NCBI GenBank assembly: GCA_021203145.1
Contig: JAJQBS010000084.1
Location: 2,228 to 50,433 of the forward strand
Origin: Lachnospiraceae bacterium
GTDB taxonomy: Bacteria; Bacillota; Clostridia; Lachnospirales; Lachnospiraceae
DNA length: 48,206 nucleotides
Reading direction: 5' to 3'
Part shown: piece after piece, positions 1 to 8,783 of the stretch
How the letters are laid out: each line of letters begins with the position of its first letter
Position numbering within the stretch: position 1 is the stretch's first letter
Translations under genes and position numbers: made by a program
The notes under the pieces: model-generated
Seen by the model: the letters and a program-made list of their open reading frames with translations, nothing else
Databases searched by the model: none
What the model was told of the DNA's origin: nothing

Positions 1-1241
1 CCGTTGAAACCGAAGCTGCGGAAACGGAAGCCGCCGAGACCGAGGCCGCTGAGACTGAGGTCACCGAGACCCTATCGACATCGGCAGAAGAAACCGGCTC
101 AGCTGATGGCAGCGTGCTTTACACGCCGGGCACCTACACGGCCTCCGCAGAAGGAATCAGCAGCACGATCACAGTCAACGTTACATTCGATGAGACAGGC
201 ATGTACAGGATTGATTATGATCTCTCGGGTGAAACTGCAGGATTGGGCGCGGATATCGGTCCTGAAATTACCAGTCGGATTCTGGAAGCTCAGTCTGTGG
301 ATGTGGACGGCGTTTCCGGTGCCACTGTCACATCTGACGCGGTAAAGCAGGCTGTTGAAGACTGCATCGCACAGGCCCTGATTGTGAATGCCGAAGATGA
401 CGCTGAAACGGAAGAAGAAACTGAGGCCGCTGAAACCGACGCTGCCGAAACCGAAGCGGAAAGCGAAGCCAGCGAGGAGGAAACCACAGCCGGCAATGTG
501 GAAACGGAAGAAGAAGCCGAGACTGACCTGGCAGACGGCAGTGCACTTTACCTGGCAGGTACCTACACTGCCACTGCAGAAGGATATTCTACCGAAGTAA
601 CTGTCGCCATGACCTTTGATGAGAACAACATTGTCGAGATGGACGCGGATGTTTCCGGTGAGACCTCGACCTGGGCACTGATTGATGACGACGTAGTTGC
701 GCAGGTTCTTGAGGCACAGTCCGTCGACGTGGACGGCATCTCCGGTGCGACGGTCACCACGGACGCTATCCTCGAGGCAGCCGAAGACTGCATCGCACAG
801 GCAATGATTGAGGAAGACGATTCTGACAGCGCATCCACCATAATCGGCGGCGCGGATACCCCGACAGAAATCTATCTCACAGATAATAGCTCCGACGCAG
901 CGGATGCCGAAGATGGTGCTGAAACAGAAGAATCAGATGCGGAAGAAGAATCCGGCGCAGCGGCATATATTCCGGGCACCTACACAGCCACCGCGGAAGG
1001 AATCAGCAGCACTATCACAGTCAGTGTTACATTCGATGAGACACGTATCTACCGGATTGATTATGATCTCTCTGGTGAAACTGCCGGACTGGGCGCGGAT
1101 ATCGGTCCTGAAATTACCGCACAGATCCTGGAAGCTCAGTCTGTGGATGTTGACGGTGTTTCCGGCGCTACAGTCACATCTGACGCGGTAAAGCAGGCTG
1201 TTGAAGATTGCATCAAGCAGGCACAAGGCAGTCAGGAATAA
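1..1241 (+). CDS. Extracellular protein with three FMN-binding domains (5' end outside window)
   Basis: The open frame runs in from the left edge (first full codon at position 3), so signal peptide and true start are not visible; a GTG at 114 is internal. Three copies of an FMN_bind-type domain are seen, each ending in a DG(V/I)SGATVT motif. In this family ApbE transferase esterifies FMN to the Thr of SGAT; those Thr codons lie at 324, 750 and 1170. Domains 1 and 3 are nearly identical in DNA at a constant offset of 846 bp, while domain 2 is diverged, so a recent internal duplication is likely. The domains are joined by Glu/Thr/Ala-rich, probably disordered linkers. The stop lies 43 bp before rnfC with no terminator between, so it is probably the first visible gene of the rnf operon. 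Inferred role: flavin-based electron carrier on the outer face of the membrane, fed by or feeding Rnf. ApbE is not in the window. Confidence 0.85.
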   Translation, partial: VETEAAETEAAETEAAETEVTETLSTSAEETGSADGSVLYTPGTYTASAEGISSTITVNVTFDETGMYRIDYDLSGETAGLGADIGPEITSRILEAQSVDVDGVSGATVTSDAVKQAVEDCIAQALIVNAEDDAETEEETEAAETDAAETEAESEASEEETTAGNVETEEEAETDLADGSALYLAGTYTATAEGYSTEVTVAMTFDENNIVEMDADVSGETSTWALIDDDVVAQVLEAQSVDVDGISGATVTTDAILEAAEDCIAQAMIEEDDSDSASTIIGGADTPTEIYLTDNSSDAADAEDGAETEESDAEEESGAAAYIPGTYTATAEGISSTITVSVTFDETRIYRIDYDLSGETAGLGADIGPEITAQILEAQSVDVDGVSGATVTSDAVKQAVEDCIKQAQGSQE

Positions 1242-1284
1242 GATAATTGGTTATCATCACAATCCTGTAAGGAGGATTATAAGT

Positions 1285-2619
1285 ATGAGTGTTAAAACAT
1301 TTCGGGGTGGCATTCACCCCGAGGGATTCAAGGAGCTCTCCCTGGGCGGCCCGGTGACGTCTTATCTTCCGCAGGGAGACCTCGTTTTCCCGGTTAATCA
1401 GCACATCGGCAAGCCTGCGAAGCCAGTAGTAAAAAAAGGCGACCTGGTGAAGGCAGGCCAGATCATTGCTGAGGCGGACGGGTTTGTATCTGCAAATATC
1501 GTCAGCTCCTGTTCCGGCAAGGTGAAGGCCATCGAGGAGCGTGCAACCGCTTCCGGCACCACGGCGACCTGTATTGTCATTGAAAACGACGGCGAATTCT
1601 CACTTCTGGAAGGAGTCGGGAAAAAACACCATGCCGGTACGTTTTCCAACAAGGATATCCTGGACGCAATCCAGAGGGCCGGCATCGTCGGGATGGGCGG
1701 CGCCGGATTCCCGACCCATGTAAAGCTCACTTCCAAAAATCCGGAGTCTATTGACTACATCATCGCGAACGGCTCGGAGTGTGAGCCCTACATAACCTGC
1801 GACGACCGCCTGATGCAGAACCAGAGCCGCGGAATCCTGGACGGACTGCGGCTGGTGCTCCAGCTTTTCCCGGACGCGATAGGCGTGATCGCAATCGAAG
1901 ACAACAAGCCGGAGGCCATCAAGTCCATGGAAGCGGTCTGTGCCGGTGAAAAGGGCGTCATGGTGCAGCCTGTACAGGCCAAATATCCGGAGGGCGGCGA
2001 ACGCAACCTGATCTCCGTCGTCAGCGGCCGTGACCTGAAATTCGGCCAGCTCCCGGCAGACGTTGGCTGTATCGTCTGCAATGTAGCCTCACTTTACGCG
2101 ATTTACCGCGCATGCTATTTCTCCGAGCCGCTGATGAAACGATATTTCACTGTGTCCGGCGATGCGGTCGCGCACCCTGGCACCTTTGAAGTGCCGATCG
2201 GCACATCTTATCAGGAGCTCGTCGAAGCGGCCGGCGGCATAAAGCCGGACGTCACACTGAAAAAAGCGTTAAGCGGCGGCCCGATGATGGGGATCGCGAT
2301 GCCTTCTCTGTCTGCCCCGATCACAAAGGCGAGCAATGCACTCACGCTTCTTTCGGAGGATGACGTCGAACTTGCCGAGGCACAGCAGACGGCCTGTATC
2401 CGCTGCGGGCGCTGTTCCCGAGTCTGTCCGATCCACCTGATTCCGCAGATGATGGCGGATGCGGCGGAGAAAAAGAATTATGAGCAATATGAGAAACGTC
2501 TGTATGGTCTCGACTGCATCGCCTGTGGCTCCTGTACCTGGGTCTGCCCGGCGAAGCGTCCGCTGATGCAGCTGTTTAAACAGGCGAAGGCCGAGATTCT
2601 GGCCGCGAAAAGAAAGTGA
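1285..2619 (+). CDS. rnfC: Rnf complex subunit C (ferredoxin:NAD+ oxidoreductase, NADH/FMN and Fe-S subunit)
   Basis: RnfC is the peripheral cytoplasmic subunit of the ion-pumping ferredoxin:NAD+ oxidoreductase and is thought to exchange electrons with NAD(H). The 444-residue product has the N-terminal RnfC barrel-sandwich region (starting SVKTFRGGIHP), the glycine-rich nucleotide/flavin fold of the complex I 51-kDa family (GMGGAGFPTHVK), and two C-terminal [4Fe-4S] motifs, CIRCGRCSRVCP and CIACGSCTWVCP. I chose the ATG at 1285 because AAGGAGGAT lies just upstream and the family begins here; an in-frame ATG at 1201 would overlap the preceding gene. The next subunit starts 10 bp after the stop. 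Length and motifs are normal for clostridial RnfC. Confidence 0.97.
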   Translation: MSVKTFRGGIHPEGFKELSLGGPVTSYLPQGDLVFPVNQHIGKPAKPVVKKGDLVKAGQIIAEADGFVSANIVSSCSGKVKAIEERATASGTTATCIVIENDGEFSLLEGVGKKHHAGTFSNKDILDAIQRAGIVGMGGAGFPTHVKLTSKNPESIDYIIANGSECEPYITCDDRLMQNQSRGILDGLRLVLQLFPDAIGVIAIEDNKPEAIKSMEAVCAGEKGVMVQPVQAKYPEGGERNLISVVSGRDLKFGQLPADVGCIVCNVASLYAIYRACYFSEPLMKRYFTVSGDAVAHPGTFEVPIGTSYQELVEAAGGIKPDVTLKKALSGGPMMGIAMPSLSAPITKASNALTLLSEDDVELAEAQQTACIRCGRCSRVCPIHLIPQMMADAAEKKNYEQYEKRLYGLDCIACGSCTWVCPAKRPLMQLFKQAKAEILAAKRK

Positions 2620-2629
2620 GGGATGAGTC

Positions 2630-4180
2630 ATGAATGAAAATCAGCTTTTAAATGTTTCCTCCAGTCCCCACATCCGCGACAGGAAATTAACGACCGGACA
2701 GGTGATGCTTGATGTCGTGCTTGCACTGATGCCTGCCACGGTTTTCGGCATCGTCCGCTATGGGCTGCATGCGCTTCTTGTGATCCTGCTATCGGTGCTG
2801 GCAGCAGTTCTTTCCGAATATCTGTTTGATTTAATTGCACATAAGAAAAACACAGTGAAAGACGGCAGCGCGGTTGTGACCGGCCTTCTGCTGGCGCTCT
2901 CTCTTCCGCCCGAGGCTCCGCTCTATCTGCCGATCCTCGGCAGTATCTTTGCCATTCTGGTCGTGAAATGCTTCTTTGGCGGACTGGGCAAGAACTTTCT
3001 GAACCCTGCGCTGACCGCACGCTGCTTCCTGCTAATTTCCTTTGGCACTGCCATGACGAATTTCAGCGTCGACGGCGTAAGCTCCGCGACCCCTCTGGCA
3101 GCCTTAAATGCCGGAGATGCAGTCAATGTAGCAAAAATTTATCTGGGCACCACGAACGGCGTGATTGGCGGCTCCGCGCTGGCTCTGCTGATCGGCGGCC
3201 TTTATCTGTGGGCGGCCGGAGGCATTACGCTGGAGATCCCGGTTTCATGCATCGTGGTCTTTACTCTGTTTATGGGGTTCTTCGGGGAAGGCGGATTTGC
3301 GCCGGCGTATCTGATCGCGCAGATCTGCGGCGGCGGTCTTCTGATGGGTGCCTTCTTTATGGCAACCGACCCGGTGACCAGCCCCGTGACCTCGCGCGGG
3401 CATATTATCTACGGCGCGATTATCGGTCTTCTGGCCGGGCTGTTCCGTGTCTATGGATCATCTGCTGACTCCTTCAGCTATGCTATCATTATCTCGAATA
3501 TGTTTGTTCCGTTCATTGACAAGCTGCCAATCCCGAAACCTTTGGGATATAAAGGCGGCGAATACAAGGAGCGCGAATTCCCGAAATCTGCCATAAACCT
3601 GACTGTCATTACTCTGATTGCCGGTCTCCTCTTAAGTGGCGTATATGCCATGACGAAGACCAAAATCGAGGAACAGGAAATTGCTGCCAACCAGGAATCC
3701 TACCTGGAGGTATGCCCGGATGCGGAATCCTTCCAGTATGACTCCGACCTGGATGCGGCTGTAGAAGCGCTCGCGGGCGAAGCATATGACTCCTCCTCCT
3801 TTGGAAAGACCTATATCAACGACGTACTGGTCGGCTATAACGCGAACGATGAAATCGTCGGCTATGTGATCAGCGTCACCAGCGGGGACGGCTTTGAAGG
3901 AGACATTACCCTCTCTGTCGGCCTTACCACAGACGGCACTGTCATCAAAATCGCCTTTACGACACTGAATGAGACTGCCGGTATGGGCATGCGTGTAGAC
4001 GAAGACGCGTTTAAGAGCCAGTTTGAGGGTGTCAATACGGATGCATTTATCCTGAACAAATCCGGTTCTTCCACGGAAGAGAATGAGATCGACTCTGTAT
4101 CCGGTGCGTCCACTTCCTCCGGTGCCGTTGTCAACGCAGTCAACACCGCGCTCGCATTCTTTGCGGAGTATATTGGATAA
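2630..4180 (+). CDS. rnfD-rnfG: Fused Rnf subunits D and G
   Basis: One 516-residue reading frame covers two subunits that are usually separate. Residues 1 to about 310 are RnfD: a polytopic membrane protein with the conserved NPALTAR segment and a covalent-FMN motif SSATPL, with Thr154 as the expected attachment residue. From about residue 320 a new membrane helix (LTVITLIAGLLLSGVYAMT) starts the RnfG part, followed by an extracytoplasmic FMN_bind domain. Its motif near the C-terminus reads DSVSGAS, so the usual flavinylated Thr is Ser494; Ser can carry FMN in related ApbE targets, but this is unproven here. There is no stop or start signal between the halves, only a short linker after PIPKPLGYKGGEY. 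The operon order then fits C-(D-G)-E-A-B. Fusion would fix a 1:1 stoichiometry and physically link the two membrane flavins. Confidence 0.93.
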   Translation: MNENQLLNVSSSPHIRDRKLTTGQVMLDVVLALMPATVFGIVRYGLHALLVILLSVLAAVLSEYLFDLIAHKKNTVKDGSAVVTGLLLALSLPPEAPLYLPILGSIFAILVVKCFFGGLGKNFLNPALTARCFLLISFGTAMTNFSVDGVSSATPLAALNAGDAVNVAKIYLGTTNGVIGGSALALLIGGLYLWAAGGITLEIPVSCIVVFTLFMGFFGEGGFAPAYLIAQICGGGLLMGAFFMATDPVTSPVTSRGHIIYGAIIGLLAGLFRVYGSSADSFSYAIIISNMFVPFIDKLPIPKPLGYKGGEYKEREFPKSAINLTVITLIAGLLLSGVYAMTKTKIEEQEIAANQESYLEVCPDAESFQYDSDLDAAVEALAGEAYDSSSFGKTYINDVLVGYNANDEIVGYVISVTSGDGFEGDITLSVGLTTDGTVIKIAFTTLNETAGMGMRVDEDAFKSQFEGVNTDAFILNKSGSSTEENEIDSVSGASTSSGAVVNAVNTALAFFAEYIG

Positions 4181-4196
4181 GAAGGGGGTTTTTTAC

Positions 4197-4886
4197 ATGA
4201 ATCAATATATGGGACGAATCTATAACGGCGTGGTAAAAGAGAATCCTTCCCTTGTCCTGATGCTTGGCATGTGCCCTACCCTCGCGGTAACCACATCCGC
4301 CATCAACGGCCTCGGCATGGGCGTCTCTTCCATGATCGTACTAATTTTTTCAAATATGATTATCTCAGCGCTGCGCAACGTCATTCCGGATGAAGTACGT
4401 CTGCCAGCCTACATCGTAATCACAGCTTCTCTCGTGACCATCGTAGACCTGCTGATGCAGGCATACACACCAGGGCTTTACGATTCGCTGGGCATCTACA
4501 TCCCGCTGATCGTGGTAAACTGCATCATCCTCGGCCGCGCGGAAGCTTACGCAAATAAGCATACCCCAGATCTTGCGGCCTTTGACGGCATCGGCATGGG
4601 TTTAGGTTTTACAATTGCCCTGACCATCATCGGTCTGGTGCGTGAGCTGGTCGGTGCGGGAACCGCTTTTGGCTTTACCATCCTGCCGGAATCCGTACCG
4701 CCAATCGCCATTTTTGTAAAGGCGCCGGGCGCGTTCCTTGTGATCGCGTTCATCATCGCCATCATGAACGGCGTACATATTCACACAGAAGCAAATAAAA
4801 AAGTCGAAGGCTGCGACGGCTGCTGCGCGACCTGTTCCGTCAGCCATGAGACCGGCAGTGCAGATAAGGAGGCGACGAAAGCATGA
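4197..4886 (+). CDS. rnfE: Rnf complex subunit E
   Basis: RnfE is an integral membrane subunit of about six helices, paired with the homologous RnfA to form the ion and electron pathway of the Rnf complex. The 229-residue product has the family signature ENPSLVLMLGMCPTLAVTTS near the N-terminus, a conserved half-channel Cys in it, and GRAEAYANKH in the second half. I chose ATG 4197, preceded by GAAGGGGGT; a longer frame from 4083 would overlap the upstream gene. The last about 30 residues form a hydrophilic tail with the cluster CDGCCATC, which is not part of the membrane core and could bind metal or form disulfides. The stop overlaps the rnfA start (ATGA), indicating translational coupling. 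Confidence 0.95.
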   Translation: MNQYMGRIYNGVVKENPSLVLMLGMCPTLAVTTSAINGLGMGVSSMIVLIFSNMIISALRNVIPDEVRLPAYIVITASLVTIVDLLMQAYTPGLYDSLGIYIPLIVVNCIILGRAEAYANKHTPDLAAFDGIGMGLGFTIALTIIGLVRELVGAGTAFGFTILPESVPPIAIFVKAPGAFLVIAFIIAIMNGVHIHTEANKKVEGCDGCCATCSVSHETGSADKEATKA

Positions 4887-5464
4887 ATTCATCCCTGATG
4901 TTAATTATTATTACGACTGCCCTGGTCAACAACGTCGTCCTGAGCCAGTTCCTGGGCATCTGCTCGTTTCTCGGCGTATCCAAGCAGATCAAGACCTCAG
5001 CCAGCTTAGGCGCCGCGGTTATATTCGTTATCACGATTGCCTCCGCTGTGGCAAATCTGCTCTATACGTTTCTTCTGAAGCCGTTGGATCTGACCTACCT
5101 GAATACCATCGTATTCATTCTGGTCATCGCGACACTGGTGCAGATCGTAGAAATGTTTTTAAAGAAGGTCGCCCCTCCGCTGTATCAGGCACTCGGCATC
5201 TATCTGCCGCTTATTACTACAAACTGTGCGGTGCTCGGCGTAGCTCTGACCAATGTACAGGATGAATACAACTTCCTGGAAAGTGTAACTGCAGGTTTTG
5301 GTACCGGTATCGGTTACACCATCGCAATTGTGCTGCTGGCAGGAATCCGCGAGCGCATCGACGAATCGTCTATTCCGGCTCCATTCCGCGGAGCGCCGGT
5401 CGTCCTGCTCTCCGCCGCCCTGATGTCCATCGCATTTATGGGATTCAGCAGTCTGTCGCTGTGA
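4883..5464 (+). CDS. rnfA: Rnf complex subunit A
   Basis: RnfA is the second of the two homologous six-helix membrane subunits of Rnf and, with RnfE, is thought to hold an intramembrane iron-sulfur centre. The 193-residue product shows the family hallmarks NNVVLSQFLGICSFLGVS at the N-terminus and the second-half motif PLITTNCAVLGVAL, each containing a conserved Cys. The start codon overlaps the rnfE stop by four bases (ATGA), and AAGGAGG lies just upstream within rnfE. Length is typical of the family. The C-terminal helix ends RGAPVVLLSAALMSIAFMGF as expected. rnfB follows after a 58-bp gap with its own strong ribosome binding site. Confidence 0.97.
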   Translation: MNSSLMLIIITTALVNNVVLSQFLGICSFLGVSKQIKTSASLGAAVIFVITIASAVANLLYTFLLKPLDLTYLNTIVFILVIATLVQIVEMFLKKVAPPLYQALGIYLPLITTNCAVLGVALTNVQDEYNFLESVTAGFGTGIGYTIAIVLLAGIRERIDESSIPAPFRGAPVVLLSAALMSIAFMGFSSLSL

Positions 5465-5522
5465 TTTGAGCAAATCGTTTCTGCTCGACTCAATAAGGAA
5501 TAGAATTCCGAGGAGGTTGAAT

Positions 5523-6314
5523 ATGTATCCAGTACTTGTCGCCACAGTAGCAGTGGCGGTGATCGGCTTTGTGATGGGGATGCTCCTCATCACAGTCGGC
5601 AAGAAATTCAAAGTAGAAGTAGATGAGAAACAGCTCGCAGTGCGTGAGTATCTGCCCGGCAACAACTGCGGCGGATGCGGATACGCAGGCTGCGACGCGA
5701 TGGCCGAAGCAATTGTAAAAGGGGAAGCCCCGGTAAACGGCTGCCCTGTCGGCGGCGCTCCGGTAGCGGAGAAAATCAGCCAGGTCATGGGCGTGAGCGC
5801 GGACGCGCAGGAAAAGCAGGTCGCGTTCGTCAAGTGCTTCGGCAGCTGCGAGCACACTGCCCAAAAAAGCAATTATGTCGGTATCCACGACTGTGCGGCA
5901 GCCGCCGCCAGTGGGCTCTCCCCCTGGAAGTGCGATTATGGCTGCATGGGGCTTGGCACTTGTGAAAAGGCCTGTCCGTTTGGGGCGATCCACGTCATAG
6001 ACGGCGTAGCCGTCGTAGACCGCGAATTATGCAAAGCCTGCGGAAAATGCGTATCAGCCTGCCCGAGACACCTGATCGAGATCCTGCCGGATAAAGCCAC
6101 CTACGCGGTGCGCTGCTCCAGCAAAAATAAAGGTCCGGCGGTACGAAAAAGCTGCGACATCGGCTGTATCGGATGCAGCCTCTGCACCAGGCAGTGCGAA
6201 GCGGGCGCGATTACGATTAAAGACAATCTCGCGCATATTGATTATGAGAAGTGCGTCGGATGCGGCAAATGCGCCGCAAAATGCCCGTCAAAGGCAATTG
6301 CGGCGAGACAATAA
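5523..6314 (+). CDS. rnfB: Rnf complex subunit B (ferredoxin-like electron entry subunit)
   Basis: RnfB receives electrons from reduced ferredoxin and passes them into the Rnf membrane complex. The 263-residue product begins with one membrane helix (about residues 3-25), followed by the RnfB Fe-S domain with Cys49, Cys52, Cys57 and Cys74 (NNCGGCGYAGC). A middle cysteine region (CFGSCEHTAQ) follows. The C-terminal half carries four ferredoxin-type motifs: CMGLGTCEKACP, CKACGKCVSACP, CIGCSLCTRQCE and CVGCGKCAAKCP. I chose ATG 5523 because AGGAGG lies seven bases upstream and the helix starts there; an in-frame codon at 5466 would add a charged leader. It is the last gene of the operon and is followed by a strong terminator. 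Confidence 0.97.
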   Translation: MYPVLVATVAVAVIGFVMGMLLITVGKKFKVEVDEKQLAVREYLPGNNCGGCGYAGCDAMAEAIVKGEAPVNGCPVGGAPVAEKISQVMGVSADAQEKQVAFVKCFGSCEHTAQKSNYVGIHDCAAAAASGLSPWKCDYGCMGLGTCEKACPFGAIHVIDGVAVVDRELCKACGKCVSACPRHLIEILPDKATYAVRCSSKNKGPAVRKSCDIGCIGCSLCTRQCEAGAITIKDNLAHIDYEKCVGCGKCAAKCPSKAIAARQ

Positions 6315-6335
6315 TTTCCATATTTCTTTCATCGG

Positions 6336-6365
6336 AAAAGGCGGCCATCCGGCCGCCTTTTCTTT
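6336..6365 (+). terminator. Rho-independent terminator of the rnf operon
   Basis: An 11-bp perfect stem (AAAAGGCGGCC / GGCCGCCTTTT) with loop ATCC lies 22 bp after the rnfB stop and runs into T-rich sequence. Being symmetric in A/T flanks, it could also stop readthrough from the opposite strand. Confidence 0.93.
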
Positions 6366-6421
6366 GTACATTACATAAAAAGTGTTTCGGCTTCTGTGCG
6401 CCGCCTTTCCTCTATTTATTA

Positions 6422-8494
6422 TTATTCTTCGCTCTTTCTCGCCGCGATCTCGCGCTCCTGCACGTCGTTCGGAGCCTGCTCATAGCGCGCGAACTCATAA
6501 GTAAAGTCTCCGGAACCGCCGGTCATGGAGCGAAGCTGTGTTGAATACCCATACAGCTCGGACATCGGCACGTCCGCCTCCACGATCGTATTGCCCTTGT
6601 GATCCGGGTTCATGCCCAGCACACGGCCGCGTCTCTTATTCAGGTCGCCCATGACGTCACCGGTGAATTTGTCCGGGACAGTCACTTTCATGGAAGCGAT
6701 CGGCTCAAGGAGTACCGGGCTCGCATCCATAAAGCCCTTCTTGAAGGCCTGGGAAGCGGCGGTCTTGAACGCCATCTCAGAGGAGTCTACCGGATGATAG
6801 GAACCATCATAGAGCACTGCTTTGACACCGACGACCGGATAGCCGGCAAGAGGTCCCTTCTGGCAGGAATCCGCGATGCCCTTTTCCACTGCCGGGAAGT
6901 AGTTCTTCGGGACAGCGCCGCCTACGACCTCCTGAGAAAATTCAAACGGCACGTCCAGAGAATCAAGCGGTGAGAAGCGCATCTTTACATGACCGTACTG
7001 CCCGTGGCCGCCGGACTGCTTCTTGTACTTGGAATCCACATCCGAGCTCTTGCGGATGGTCTCGCGGAACGCCACCCTTGGCTTCTCCAGATTTACATCC
7101 ACTTTATACTTCGTCAGGAGGCGGCTGACTACGATGTCCAGATGCTGATCGCCAAGGCCGTAGAGCAGGGTCTGACGGTTTTCGCCATCGTTTACGACCT
7201 TCAGGGTCAGATCCTCCTGCGCCATCTTCGAGAGCGCCTGTGCGACCTTATCTTCCTCGCCTCTCACCTTCGGCTCATATCTCTTGTAGGTATACGGAAC
7301 CGGCGTATCAATCTTGCCATACGCAATCGGAGTCGCCTTTGTGGAGAGGGTATCTCCGGTCGCGGCCTCAATCTTGCCGATCGCGCCGATGTCGCCCGCA
7401 TGCAGTTCCTTCACTTCAACCGGCTTGCTGCCTTCCATCACATACAGCTTGCCCACGCGATCCTCTGTACCTTTGGCGTCATTGTAAAGAGTATCTTCGC
7501 CCTTGATCACGCCCGAAGCAACCTTGATAAACGAATATTTCCCGATAAACGGATCGACCAGCGTCTTCCAGACATAAGCAGACTTCGCCTTCGAGAAATC
7601 ATAGTTTGCCTCAAAGACTTCCTTGGTCTTTGTATTCACCCCGGCGAACCTGCGCTTCTCCGGGGACGGCAGGAAGCTCACTATGTCATCAAGGAGAATC
7701 AGCACGCCCTGCAGATTTACGCTCGCGCCCATGGTCACCGGGATCATGGAGCAGTCCGCAATATTGGTATGAAGCGCGGATACAATCTCCTCCGGCGAAA
7801 ACTCATCGCCCTCGAAATAGCGATCCATGAACTCCTCGCTCGTCTCAGCGACCGACTCCATGAGCGTCCCGCGGTAGTTCTCAATATACTCTTCCAGGTA
7901 TTCCGGAATCGGGCATTCTACCTTTTCCTGCTTATTCACATACCGCATGCCGATATTTTTCACAACATCCACATAGCCGACAAACTTCTCATTCTCACGG
8001 ATCGGCACATGAACCGGCGCAATCTTCTTCCCATAGAGCTCGGTCAAAGCATCCACCACCTTGCGGTAGCTGGCATTGTCAAAATCCATATTGGAGACAA
8101 AGAAGAAACGCGGCAGCTTAAACTTCTCACACAGATCCCATGCTTTCTGCGTACCGACCTCCACGCCGCTCTTGCCATTCACAACGATGATGGCAGCGTC
8201 CGCGGCAGCGCAGGCTTCAACAGCCTCACCGGCGAAATCAAAATATCCCGGCGCGTCCAGGATGTTGATCTTCGTATCCCCCCAGACGATCGGAACCATG
8301 GATGTGGTAATCGAAAACTTTCTCTTGATCTCCTCTTTATCGTAATCGCTGATCGTATTCCCGTCAGCTACGCTGCCCAGCCTGCTCGTGATCCCCGAGA
8401 GATATGCCATGGCTTCCACCAGGCTGGTCTTGCCCGCCCCGCCATGTCCGAGAATTACGACGTTCCGGATCTTGTCAGTAGTGTAAACATTCAT
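6422..8494 (-). CDS. Elongation factor G-like translational GTPase (clostridial paralogue)
   Basis: The 690-residue product is a full-length EF-G-like protein: GTPase domain, domain II, and domains III-V ending in the EF-G C-terminal fold (SELYGYSTQLRSMTGGSGDF). The P-loop is GHGGAGKT (residues 16-23) rather than the AHIDAGKT of canonical EF-G. G3 reads DAPG (residues 80-83). The G4 element reads SNMD (residues 134-137) where canonical EF-G has NKMD, so the lysine and first asparagine that read the guanine base are replaced. Such divergence is known in the accessory EF-G-like family of Clostridia, whose exact role is not settled; this is not expected to be the housekeeping fusA. ATG 8494 was chosen because GGAGGAAG lies just upstream and the family starts MNVYTTDKIRN. 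It is monocistronic and divergent from tyrA, with its own promoter. Confidence 0.9.
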   Translation of the reverse strand: MNVYTTDKIRNVVILGHGGAGKTSLVEAMAYLSGITSRLGSVADGNTISDYDKEEIKRKFSITTSMVPIVWGDTKINILDAPGYFDFAGEAVEACAAADAAIIVVNGKSGVEVGTQKAWDLCEKFKLPRFFFVSNMDFDNASYRKVVDALTELYGKKIAPVHVPIRENEKFVGYVDVVKNIGMRYVNKQEKVECPIPEYLEEYIENYRGTLMESVAETSEEFMDRYFEGDEFSPEEIVSALHTNIADCSMIPVTMGASVNLQGVLILLDDIVSFLPSPEKRRFAGVNTKTKEVFEANYDFSKAKSAYVWKTLVDPFIGKYSFIKVASGVIKGEDTLYNDAKGTEDRVGKLYVMEGSKPVEVKELHAGDIGAIGKIEAATGDTLSTKATPIAYGKIDTPVPYTYKRYEPKVRGEEDKVAQALSKMAQEDLTLKVVNDGENRQTLLYGLGDQHLDIVVSRLLTKYKVDVNLEKPRVAFRETIRKSSDVDSKYKKQSGGHGQYGHVKMRFSPLDSLDVPFEFSQEVVGGAVPKNYFPAVEKGIADSCQKGPLAGYPVVGVKAVLYDGSYHPVDSSEMAFKTAASQAFKKGFMDASPVLLEPIASMKVTVPDKFTGDVMGDLNKRRGRVLGMNPDHKGNTIVEADVPMSELYGYSTQLRSMTGGSGDFTYEFARYEQAPNDVQEREIAARKSEE

Positions 8495-8623
8495 AATCTT
8501 CTTCCTCCAAATATTTAGTAATACGTGCTTCCATGCCAATCGGGCAGGGGAAATACCGTATCCCCCCTCCTCTCCCCCGGTGCGCCGGAGGAGACAAATA
8601 TGGCAATAAGCCCACATGGTTAC

Positions 8624-8652
8624 ATTCTACTAAAAATCTGCAGACAGTTCAA
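8624..8652 (-). promoter_or_regulatory. Promoter of the EF-G-like gene
   Basis: On the minus strand, TTGAAC (8652-8647) and TAGAAT (8629-8624) are separated by 17 bp. The predicted start near 8617 gives a 5' leader of about 120 nt, which contains a GC-rich hairpin around 8567-8593 (CTCCTCCGG pairing with CCGGGGGAG). Confidence 0.7.
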
Positions 8653-8744
8653 GCAGTTTATTCAATTTTAACAATATTTTTTCAGTTTTTTTCCAGCTTT
8701 TTTTCTGTTTCATAACCATACTTTCTCGAAAGCCTGCTCAGTAA

Positions 8745-8770
8745 GCGGACGCCGGATTTTCGCCGTCCGC
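8745..8770. other. Hairpin/inverted repeat between divergent promoters
   Basis: GCGGACG and CGTCCGC form a perfect 7-bp inverted repeat with a 12-bp loop, just upstream of the tyrA -35 box. Neither strand has an upstream gene needing a terminator here, so an operator is possible; function is not shown by sequence. Confidence 0.45.
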
Positions 8771-8783
8771 AGCTTATTTTCAA

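Noticed and set aside
6989..8518. 509-codon open frame on the plus strand
   Set aside because: It is the antisense of the EF-G-like gene, with His/Arg/Leu-rich composition and no ribosome binding site.
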